From the NCBI GenBank assembly GCA_903833025.1, contig CAILDT010000869.1, positions 1-6,102 of the forward strand: a stretch of DNA of 6,102 nucleotides. The letters are read 5' to 3'. This document shows positions 1-6,102 of the stretch, in pieces. The translations under genes were made by a program, and so were the position numbers. How positions within the stretch are numbered: the stretch's first letter is position 1; each line of letters opens with the position of its first letter. Origin of the DNA: an uncultured Bacteroidota bacterium (GTDB lineage: Bacteria > Bacteroidota > Bacteroidia > 2-12-FULL-35-15). The notes beneath the pieces were generated by a model, which was not told where the DNA came from, did no database searches, and was given only the letters and a program-made list of their open reading frames with translations.

Positions 1-3000
1 CAGAATCTTCCTGACCACCATTTGATAATTACGTATCAGGGTAACAATGCGGGAACAAATCCAATGATAGATGATTATTTTAAAGGGTACGATTCTAGAA
101 AATATCCTTATAATCTTGCTCCTGCTCTTCTTGCACATTCTGGTGCAAATCCTCAAACTTTTTTTAATTTCACCAGTTCGCCTACCAATTTAAATCCATC
201 GGTTACCGATAATAGAACGGCCATATCGTATATAGAATTAAAATATCCTCACCAACCTGATTTGGAAGGTAACAATAGTTTCTTAATGTATATTCCTAAT
301 GCGCCAGGAGGTCAACTAAAATCTAATTATACTTTTAGTAATTTTTCTGCAATAGGTGCAGTTCATATTTACGATTTAAGTAATGCTAAACGTATTGATG
401 TTATTCCAAGTGGAGCTTCTTTTAAAACTCTAATACCAAACAGCCCAAGTGGTGGTGAAAAAAAATGCTACATAACTTCCGATGGAAACATTGCTCACAT
501 TACTTCTCTTTTACCAGTTACTCCAACTGCTCAATTTACAGACTTCTCTGTCAACACTCCTGATTCAGCATTTATAATTATTGCAAATAAAAAATTAATG
601 TCATCTGCCATTAATTACAAAACCTATAGGAGTACAAGTGCAAACGGTGGACATCACAATGTCATTCTTGCTGATATTGATGAATTATACGACCAGTTTG
701 CTTATGGTATTGTAAAAAGCCCTTTATCAATAAGGGGTTTTTGCGCGTATTTACTTTCTCTGCCGGTTGTTCATCCACACAATTTATTTCTTTTTGGTAA
801 AGCAATTCACTTGCGAAAATGCAGAAATATTTACACTTATGATTATGGTAATTATGCCGTTAATTACGCAAATTGTTTGGTTCCTTCTTTCGGAAATCCT
901 TCCAGCGATAATTTATTTACTTCCGGTTTGCAGACTATTCCTTTATTGGGGCCTGCAATACCTACCGGACGTCTTGCAGCACTTAACACTGCAGAGGCAG
1001 ATGATTATTTGCAAAAAGTAATTGAATTTGAAATGATAGGACAAGCCGACTGGAAAAAACAAGTACTGCATTTTGGTGGTGGTTCTACCATACCCGAACA
1101 ACTTGCATTTAAAAGTTATTTAAACAAATTCAGAGATACTATTCAAAATGTATTTTATGGTGCCAACGTAAAAAGTTTTTTCAAAACAACTTCCGCTCCT
1201 ATTCAAATCAATACTTCTGATACTTTGCGTCAGATGATTGATGCTGGTGTTTCCATTATGACATTCTTCGGGCACGCCTCAGGTCAAGGTTTCGACCAAA
1301 GTTTAGATGATATTAATACCTACAATCCTGCCCCAGGGCATTATCCTTTTCTGCTTGCTAACTCTTGCTATGCAGGTGATATTCACGCTCCGTATGGTAG
1401 TTCAAGTGAAACATTTGTACTTACTGGTCATAAAGGAATGATTGCTTATCTGGGTTCTACAGGTTTAGGAGTACCAGCTAATCTTAGTTTTTATTCTTCT
1501 GAATTATACGCTCAAATTGCAAGAAAAAATTATGGAAAAACCATAGGTAGTTCCATTCAAAATACAATAACCGCGGTGCAGGCAAATCCAAATGGGTATC
1601 ATTCCATTCTTGATACCAATACTGCTATGGAAATGACCCTCCACGGAGACCCTGCTTTACGCATTAGTCCGGGTGCTAAGCCTGATTATAAAATAACTGC
1701 CAACGATGTGTACTTCGATTTTTCTCCTGTAGATTCTTTTATTGTTCGTATTGTAAGAACTAATTTGGGCGAAGCCACAAACGAAAAAAGTTTTATGCAG
1801 TTGGTTCGTACTTACCCTAACGGAACTACGCAGCAAACAAGATTGCTCTATAATAAAGAACCACATTATCAGGATACCATTACTTATAAGTTAGCTATTG
1901 ATAGTGCCGGTACAAGTGGTGTAGGACTAAATAAATTTTATGTAGTGTTGGATAAAAACAACACTGTAAGCGAATTAGATGAAACAAATAACAATACCGG
2001 AGAGATTGATGTATTAATTAATGGTGGCGATATTGTTCCGGTATATCCTTATGAGTTTGCAATTGTACCCACTGATACCATTACTTTAAAGGCATCTACT
2101 GCCGACCCGCTTGCTCAATCAAGACGTTATATTTTCCAGATAGATACTACAGACCAGTTTAACAGTGGCTTAATGAGAAGTGTTTCTATTGTTTCTGTAG
2201 GTGGCGTTGTGAAATGGAATCCATATTCAGCGGGGTTCCCTAAATTCGACAATATACCGCTTCATCCTGATAGTACAGTTTTCTACTGGCGTGTTAGTCC
2301 TGATTCTACCAGCGCAACAAATAAATATAAATGGCGTAACAGTTCGTTTCAATACATACATCAAAGTTCTGCGGGATGGGAGCAGGCGCACTTTTTACAG
2401 TTTAAAAATGATGGTTATCAATACGTGCATTTTAACCGACCTGGAAGAAAGTTTGATTTTGCTAATAACTTAAAAGCTCTTCAAGTGGTTAACGGTATGC
2501 TTTGCTGTATTCTTTATTCTGATGTGGCATTTAAAGTTGACGGTGTAATTCAATATGTTTCTGGTTGGACAGGTTATGACCCAGGTATGACTTTTGCCGT
2601 ATTCGACCCTCTTTCTTTTAACGAAATGCCAAGTATTGATGATAGTGTTCCTCCATATGGTCATTATGGAAACATTACTGGCGGATCTGGCGGAGTACAC
2701 GAAGCTGCATTTGATTTCTCTCTTGATAGTGTTCAAGGGAGACAAACAATGACTAATTTTATCAATAACCATATACCTAATGGTTATTATGTCTTAGCTT
2801 ATAATCAAGGTGCTTCTTCTCCAATTAGCCAGTTTGAACCAAGTGCGCGTACTGCATTTCAAACAAAATTAAACAGTACACGCATAACTTCATCTAGCAT
2901 AACCGTACCCGATGACCGCGCTTATATTTTATTCACAAAAGTAGGTTCAGGTCAATCAAGAGAAATAATTGGCGATTCTCTTGATTCGCATATTTATTTA

Positions 3001-4458
3001 GATACTGCCGTAAATACTAACTGGACGCAAGGTTACATCGCATCCCCGGTTATTGGTCCTGCTGCACCAAATGCCAATGCGTGGCATTCCTTTCATTGGA
3101 GATGGAGAACATTAGATGGTGGTTCTTCTGCCGATAGCATTGTTATTCGACTTGTGAAAATAAGATATGATGGTGTTCAGATTACTGACCCTACCGTTTT
3201 TACCAAAGATTCACTCGATGTAATGGATTTATCTCATTATGTTGATGCAAGAACATATCCAAATATTCAGTTGTATGCGTATATGAAAGATGATATTTTG
3301 CATACTCCTCCGCAACTGAAACGCTGGCAAGTAAATTACGACCCTGTGCCCGAATGTGCCATCAACCCTGCTTTAGGAGTTTCCTATATTTCTGCAACAA
3401 CTGTTCAGGAAGGTGATATTTTTAGTGTCCGATTACCTATTCAAAATATCGGAAGCATTAATTTCGATACTCTTCCTAACGGCAATAACCGTTTATTGGT
3501 TACTCAATGGGTTGTGGATGCTAATGGCAATATTCATCATTTCCCTGATAAATTAATTAAAGAACCTTTTTTACCTAATCAAGTAATTATGGATACTGTT
3601 TCTATCCGAACTTTTGATTCTGTTCGATTTAAAGGCAATAATGCGTTGTGGGTGGAGGTGAATCCGGTAAACAAACCACGTTCTCAACCCGAACAATATC
3701 ACTTTAATAATATTGTTCGTATTCCTTTTAAAGTGCAGGGCGATAGAACAAATCCGTTACTGGATGTTACTTTCGACGGGGTACATATTTTAAACTCCGA
3801 CATTGTTTCGGCGAAGCCGAATATTTTAATTAAGCTGAAAGATGAAAATCAATTTCTTGCTTTGAATGACACCAATGCTTTTCATATCTTTCTGCAAAGC
3901 CCTGGTTCCAGCACTGCCAAGCGTATTTGGTTCGGACAAGTAATGTCGTTTATTCCGGCGGTGTTGCCTAATAATAGTTGCAAAATAAATTATACTCCCG
4001 CTTTAACACAAGACGGAACGTACCAATTAATTGTTCAGGCAAAAGATATTTCCAACAATCAATCGGGCGCAATAGATTTTAAAATAAATTTTGAAGTAAT
4101 AAATAAAGCAACCATTACGGAGGTGATGAATTATCCCAATCCGTTTTCTACCGCCACGCATTTTGTGTTTACGTTAACTGGTTCTCAGATCCCTACTAAT
4201 TTTAAAATTCAGATTATGACCATCACCGGAAAGGTGGTGCGCGAAATTTTTCAGGATGAAATTGGTTTTATTCACGTAGGGCGAAATGTTACCGATTATG
4301 CCTGGGATGGCAGAGACCAATATGGCGATAAACTTGGAAACGGCGTGTATTTATATAGAGTGATTACCAAACTTAATGGCGATGATATTGAACACCGCGA
4401 CACCGATGCCGACCAGTATTTCAAAAAAGGGTGGGGCAAAATGTATTTGATGCATTAG
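1..4458 (+). CDS. Gingipain-family (C25) cysteine peptidase with T9SS sorting domain, PorU2-like; 5' partial
   Basis: This is the last 1485 codons of a cell-surface protein; the frame is open from base 1, so start and signal peptide lie upstream. Numbering from base 1, residues 1-187 are a beta-rich leader and about 188-558 a C25 peptidase domain. It includes FAYGIVKSP (233-241), GRL (323-325), a catalytic-type His425 in FFGHAS, Cys456 in ANSCYAGD, and the closing EMTLHGDPALRI. About 561-672 is a CARDB module (SELDETNNN), 675-790 beta-rich, 815-995 an ILEI/FAM3-like module, 1015-1115 an unassigned beta-rich linker, 1117-1245 a second CARDB-like module, 1250-1365 Ig-like, and 1375-1485 a T9SS sorting domain (NYPNPF, YAWDGRDQYGDKLGNGVYLYRV). 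The His/Cys pair is intact, so activity is plausible. Known family members are secreted proteases or the T9SS sortase PorU; the extra modules fit the putative sortases named PorU2. The sortase role is inference; a surface protease is the alternative. Confidence 0.93.
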   Translation, partial: QNLPDHHLIITYQGNNAGTNPMIDDYFKGYDSRKYPYNLAPALLAHSGANPQTFFNFTSSPTNLNPSVTDNRTAISYIELKYPHQPDLEGNNSFLMYIPNAPGGQLKSNYTFSNFSAIGAVHIYDLSNAKRIDVIPSGASFKTLIPNSPSGGEKKCYITSDGNIAHITSLLPVTPTAQFTDFSVNTPDSAFIIIANKKLMSSAINYKTYRSTSANGGHHNVILADIDELYDQFAYGIVKSPLSIRGFCAYLLSLPVVHPHNLFLFGKAIHLRKCRNIYTYDYGNYAVNYANCLVPSFGNPSSDNLFTSGLQTIPLLGPAIPTGRLAALNTAEADDYLQKVIEFEMIGQADWKKQVLHFGGGSTIPEQLAFKSYLNKFRDTIQNVFYGANVKSFFKTTSAPIQINTSDTLRQMIDAGVSIMTFFGHASGQGFDQSLDDINTYNPAPGHYPFLLANSCYAGDIHAPYGSSSETFVLTGHKGMIAYLGSTGLGVPANLSFYSSELYAQIARKNYGKTIGSSIQNTITAVQANPNGYHSILDTNTAMEMTLHGDPALRISPGAKPDYKITANDVYFDFSPVDSFIVRIVRTNLGEATNEKSFMQLVRTYPNGTTQQTRLLYNKEPHYQDTITYKLAIDSAGTSGVGLNKFYVVLDKNNTVSELDETNNNTGEIDVLINGGDIVPVYPYEFAIVPTDTITLKASTADPLAQSRRYIFQIDTTDQFNSGLMRSVSIVSVGGVVKWNPYSAGFPKFDNIPLHPDSTVFYWRVSPDSTSATNKYKWRNSSFQYIHQSSAGWEQAHFLQFKNDGYQYVHFNRPGRKFDFANNLKALQVVNGMLCCILYSDVAFKVDGVIQYVSGWTGYDPGMTFAVFDPLSFNEMPSIDDSVPPYGHYGNITGGSGGVHEAAFDFSLDSVQGRQTMTNFINNHIPNGYYVLAYNQGASSPISQFEPSARTAFQTKLNSTRITSSSITVPDDRAYILFTKVGSGQSREIIGDSLDSHIYLDTAVNTNWTQGYIASPVIGPAAPNANAWHSFHWRWRTLDGGSSADSIVIRLVKIRYDGVQITDPTVFTKDSLDVMDLSHYVDARTYPNIQLYAYMKDDILHTPPQLKRWQVNYDPVPECAINPALGVSYISATTVQEGDIFSVRLPIQNIGSINFDTLPNGNNRLLVTQWVVDANGNIHHFPDKLIKEPFLPNQVIMDTVSIRTFDSVRFKGNNALWVEVNPVNKPRSQPEQYHFNNIVRIPFKVQGDRTNPLLDVTFDGVHILNSDIVSAKPNILIKLKDENQFLALNDTNAFHIFLQSPGSSTAKRIWFGQVMSFIPAVLPNNSCKINYTPALTQDGTYQLIVQAKDISNNQSGAIDFKINFEVINKATITEVMNYPNPFSTATHFVFTLTGSQIPTNFKIQIMTITGKVVREIFQDEIGFIHVGRNVTDYAWDGRDQYGDKLGNGVYLYRVITKLNGDDIEHRDTDADQYFKKGWGKMYLMH
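562..1674 (+). other. C25 (gingipain-type) cysteine peptidase domain
   Basis: The domain covers about residues 188-558 of the partial protein. His425 is encoded at 1273-1275 and Cys456 at 1366-1368. They are 31 residues apart, close to the His-Cys spacing of gingipain R (33). Each follows a hydrophobic strand (VSIMTFFGH and YPFLLANSC), as expected for the caspase-like fold. The segment LFLFGKA (262-268) occupies the strand where many family members carry Gly-Asp. The domain closes with the conserved LHGDPALRI (547-555). Confidence 0.85.
714..742 (+). repeat. Terminator-like hairpin inside the coding sequence
   Basis: AAAAA (714-718) and CCCTT (720-724) pair with AAGGG (732-736) and TTTTT (738-742). 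There is one G-G mismatch (719/737) and a 7-base loop. The A-tract, GC stem and T-tract arrangement looks like an intrinsic terminator in either direction. It sits within the codons for VKSPLSIRGF of the peptidase domain, so it may simply reflect codon choice. No function is claimed. Confidence 0.3.
2443..2985 (+). other. ILEI/FAM3-like domain within the C25 protein
   Basis: Residues about 815-995 show the pattern of the interleukin-like EMT inducer (ILEI/FAM3) fold. A strand with VDGVIQYV (846-853) is followed by a Gly-rich turn and MTFAVFDPLSF (863-873). FDFSLDS (904-910) precedes a helix and IPNGYYVLAYNQG (925-937). A helix-strand pair then ends in RAYILFTKVGSGQSREIIGDS (973-993). The fold resembles carbohydrate-binding-like modules, and its role in bacterial surface proteases is not established. 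The call rests on pattern recognition and needs a profile search. Confidence 0.65.
3690..3719 (+). repeat. Perfect 10-bp inverted repeat in the coding sequence
   Basis: CGAACAATAT (3690-3699) is the exact reverse complement of ATATTGTTCG (3710-3719), with a 10-base spacer. It lies in the codons for EQYHFNNIVR in the second CARDB-like module of the surface protein. It is a clear palindrome, but a coding coincidence is possible. Confidence 0.35.
3807..3821 (+). repeat. 6-bp GC-rich mini-hairpin with GAA loop in the coding sequence
   Basis: TTCGGC (3807-3812) pairs perfectly with GCCGAA (3816-3821) around a GAA loop, and a T/A-rich tract follows. The core GCGAAGC (3811-3817) is known as an unusually stable DNA mini-hairpin. 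It encodes part of VSAKPN using GC-ending codons (tcg gcg aag ccg), which stand out from the AT-rich codon use around them. Confidence 0.35.
4120..4455 (+). other. T9SS C-terminal sorting domain
   Basis: Residues about 1374-1485 match the Por secretion-system C-terminal domain. The NYPNPFS opening (1378-1384) is followed by a strand rich in F/V/T, then FKIQIMTITGKVVREI (1401-1416), and then the FlgD-like WDGRDQYGDKLGNGVYLYRV (1435-1454). A polar charged insertion (about 1461-1473) comes before a final strand GKMYLMH (1479-1485). Such domains direct outer-membrane translocation by T9SS and are normally cleaved or attached by PorU. Confidence 0.85.
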
Positions 4459-4571
4459 GGTTAACTCTTCGCTTTCAGACCCCAAAAACCACTTTTCTAT
4501 ACCTTTTTTCGACTTTTGAACCTGTTTTTCTTGATTTTCGACCTATAAATTAAAAGCAACAGGTCAATTAT

Positions 4572-4644
4572 TTTGAGTTGCGGAACTCTTCCACAAGGTT
4601 TCGGAACTTCTCCACAAGGTTGCGGAAGAGTTCCGAAACTCAAA
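4572..4644. repeat. Large intergenic inverted repeat between convergent genes
   Basis: The arms at 4572-4592 and 4624-4644 are complementary at 20 of 21 positions and enclose a 31-base spacer. The right arm ends one base before the stop codon of the minus-strand membrane-protein gene, so the hairpin would form immediately after that reading frame. A second, tighter hairpin (4598-4613 with 4624-4639, 10-base loop) uses the same right arm and excludes the first. A transcript 3'-end role fits the position, but the outer stem reads TTTGAG...CTCAAA with no clear T-tract after it, so it is not a standard intrinsic terminator. A REP-like dispersed element is the other main possibility. Confidence 0.7.
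4580..4621. repeat. Two tandem 21-base units
   Basis: Units at 4580-4600 and 4601-4621 agree at 18 of 21 positions and share CCACAAGGTT at their ends. Position 1 differs (G/T), and positions 9-10 are swapped (CT/TC). A third copy of the core CGGAACTCTTCC (4581-4592) follows in inverted orientation at 4624-4635 and is an exact reverse complement of the first. The tandem pair forms part of the left arm and most of the spacer of the surrounding inverted repeat. Confidence 0.75.
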
Positions 4645-6102
4645 TTATTTGAAATTTATCTTGTAAAGTAAATACCGCTCATTATTATTAACCCAGTTTG
4701 GCTTTTCGTTTTGGAATAATAATGTGGTTTCAACGGTGCTGTCAGAAATTGGAGCAAGTGGTTCGCTCACTAATAATAAAGTTTCTGTTTTATATTTTTC
4801 TTTTATTCTGCTGATGATTTCTTCGGAAGATAAATTTTCATTTTTGATAAAAACAGAATCAGTAATCATAAAAGTTTGGTGTTTTTTTATTTCTACACTC
4901 CATAATTTTGTTTTTGGCAAATAAGCCGCCACCGAAACCGACCAGCATTGATAGGTTGCAATTGCTTTATTTTCGACATTATACTGATTAATAAAATTTG
5001 CCATTTCGGCTGCGCCAGAATAATTTGATGAGTATTCTTTTCGGATACTGCTGATGCCAAATATTGAATTTACAATTAAACATAAAACCAAAAATATATT
5101 GAACGAAGTTTCAATATCGGCATAATTTATTTTGTTGCCGAACGTTTTACTTAATACATTTTCTTTCTCTTGATAATATTCTTTTATCCAAAGAGAGAGA
5201 ATAATAAATACTAATATCATTCCATCATACCGCCAATAACCCGATGCTTTGGTAATAAAAACATAAAACACCCACGATAACGAAATAAATAAAAAGAAAA
5301 ACACTTTTTGTTTTTTAATTATTGAAACAAAAAACAAACACAAACAGATTAAGAAAAACAACGGAGTTTTTAATTCCTCAAAATTATTATCAATAGGTAT
5401 AAAAGCATTTTTGATACTTGTTAATATTGTCCGGATGGATTCGGAATTTAAGTGAGGCAAATATCCAGTTGGCAACGTAGCATCTATTTGCGAGTTTGAA
5501 GAAGGTACTAATTGAAGAACTGTAACTACTATTCCACAAAGCATTATAGTAAGAGGAATAAACACTGAAGTGATTTTATTCTTTTTTATTTCAGCAAAAT
5601 AAATTATGGTTAAAGCCAATGCAGCACCAAAGCCAAGTAAATGGCAATTGAAAAGTAGAAAAATAAATACAGCATATCTTTTCGGATTTGTAAATCGAGA
5701 AGAATAATAAGTCGCAATTAGAAATAGAAATAAAATAGTAAGTATATAATCTGTTGCAATAGCACCATATTCGAACAACATATAATAGGAGAAAACAAAA
5801 AATAGTTTGATAAATTTATTTAATGGAGCTTTAAATAAAAACAATCCTGAAGTAAAAACAACAATAACCAAATGGATAACTTGCATTGCGAAATAAGGAA
5901 AACCAAGTTTCACAAACGGAAATAAAATTAAATACCACAAACATAAATGCCCCTGTGCACTGAGTATGGAAAATATACCGTGAAGATTAAGGTCGCGCAC
6001 AATAAGCCAAGTTTCTGCTTCATCGCGCCACGCTTCGTGATTTAATACTGCAATAAAAGTGAGGATGGAATAAAATAATAAAACACACCATAAAAGAAGT
6101 GC
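4645..6102 (-). CDS. GT-C fold (GT39/RgtA-like) membrane glycosyltransferase; 5' partial
   Basis: This is the last 485 codons of a polytopic inner-membrane protein, ending in TAA (4647-4645). The frame is open to the window edge; GTG at 6000-5998 is not the start, because a transmembrane helix (residues 1-20) and the motif NHEAWRDEAETW (21-32) precede it. Asp27-Glu28 fits the acidic motif in the first extracytoplasmic loop of GT-C enzymes, which transfer sugars from polyprenyl-phosphate donors on the periplasmic side. Further family-like segments are GHLCLWYLILFPFVKLGFPY (51-70), FSYYMLFEYGAIATDY (104-119) and YWRYDG (289-294). I count roughly nine to eleven hydrophobic helices up to about residue 350, then a soluble tail (353-485), probably periplasmic. 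Length suits the family if only the first residues are missing. Donor and acceptor cannot be told from sequence. It converges on the peptidase gene, so the two are not co-transcribed. General class is likely; exact activity is unknown. Confidence 0.88.
   Translation of the reverse strand, partial: ALLLWCVLLFYSILTFIAVLNHEAWRDEAETWLIVRDLNLHGIFSILSAQGHLCLWYLILFPFVKLGFPYFAMQVIHLVIVVFTSGLFLFKAPLNKFIKLFFVFSYYMLFEYGAIATDYILTILFLFLIATYYSSRFTNPKRYAVFIFLLFNCHLLGFGAALALTIIYFAEIKKNKITSVFIPLTIMLCGIVVTVLQLVPSSNSQIDATLPTGYLPHLNSESIRTILTSIKNAFIPIDNNFEELKTPLFFLICLCLFFVSIIKKQKVFFFLFISLSWVFYVFITKASGYWRYDGMILVFIILSLWIKEYYQEKENVLSKTFGNKINYADIETSFNIFLVLCLIVNSIFGISSIRKEYSSNYSGAAEMANFINQYNVENKAIATYQCWSVSVAAYLPKTKLWSVEIKKHQTFMITDSVFIKNENLSSEEIISRIKEKYKTETLLLVSEPLAPISDSTVETTLLFQNEKPNWVNNNERYLLYKINFK

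Noticed and set aside
22..24. TTG as the start codon of the large plus-strand gene
   Set aside because: The frame is open back to base 1 (QNLPDHH precedes it), there is no ribosome binding site, and a secreted protein should begin with a signal peptide, which is absent here. The gene is truncated by the window edge.
767..1021. Small plus-strand reading frame of 84 codons, and similar short frames at 1657-1866, 2291-2473, 2470-2772 and 4724-4924
   Set aside because: All lie wholly inside the two long genes in other frames or on the other strand, have no recognisable domain, and the long genes have clear family signatures throughout.
1873..2090. Repeated GATACCATTACTT near 1873 and 2075
   Set aside because: The two copies encode the common Asp-Thr-Ile-Thr motif in separate beta strands and the similarity ends there. 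It looks like a coincidence of codon use.
4459..4571. Possible small RNA or promoter in the first part of the intergenic region
   Set aside because: The stretch is T-rich with imperfect TTTTCGAC repeats (4507-4513 and 4536-4542), but no convincing Bacteroidota promoter pair or conserved RNA fold is visible. Both flanking genes converge, so no gene start needs a promoter here.
4520..4574. ACCTGTT (4520-4526) pairing with AACAGGT (4558-4564), followed by CAATTATTTT, as a terminator for the peptidase gene
   Set aside because: The stem is only 7 bp with a 31-base loop, and the downstream T run is short and offset. It is too weak to call.
5998..6000. GTG as the start codon of the minus-strand glycosyltransferase
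   Set aside because: The frame continues to 6102 and the upstream 34 codons encode a transmembrane helix plus the WRDEAETW acidic motif expected at the N-terminus of the family.
1..6102. A functional link between the T9SS protein and the glycosyltransferase, for example in making or using the surface glycolipid to which T9SS cargo is attached
   Set aside because: The genes are convergent and not an operon, and neither sequence shows a specific link. Adjacency alone is not evidence.
1..6102. CRISPR array, phage defence locus, insertion sequence, tRNA or rRNA
   Set aside because: No regularly spaced repeats, transposase or defence-type motifs, or RNA gene signatures were found on either strand.

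Overview
The window is AT-rich bacterial DNA and very probably comes from a member of the Bacteroidota. The main evidence is a very large cell-surface protein. It has a gingipain-type (C25) cysteine peptidase domain, CARDB/Ig-like beta-sandwich modules and a C-terminal type IX secretion system (T9SS) sorting domain, and that secretion system is essentially confined to Bacteroidota and close relatives. I cannot place it below phylum level from this sequence.

Layout: two long genes point towards each other, and both run off the window at their 5' ends. Positions 1-4458 (+ strand) hold the last 1485 codons of the gingipain-family protein, which resembles the putative T9SS sortases called PorU2. 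Positions 4459-4644 are a 186-base convergent intergenic region. It contains a nested direct and inverted repeat that can fold into two mutually exclusive hairpins. Positions 4645-6102 (- strand) hold the last 485 codons of a polytopic membrane protein that looks like a GT-C fold (GT39/RgtA-like) glycosyltransferase. No start codon or promoter of either gene is inside the window. The internal TTG at 22 and GTG at 6000 are not the real starts, because both frames stay open to the window edges and carry family sequence upstream of those codons.

How the genes relate: they are convergent, so they do not share an operon. The first product should be exported by T9SS and act or be anchored at the cell surface. 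The second should sit in the inner membrane and move a sugar from a lipid-linked donor. Nothing in the sequence links them functionally.

No CRISPR array, transposase, tRNA, rRNA, toxin-antitoxin pair or recognisable defence system is present. The items most worth a second look are the nested intergenic repeat, the modular architecture of the large peptidase (an ILEI/FAM3-like module in the middle and an extended sorting domain), and three palindromes inside its coding sequence.
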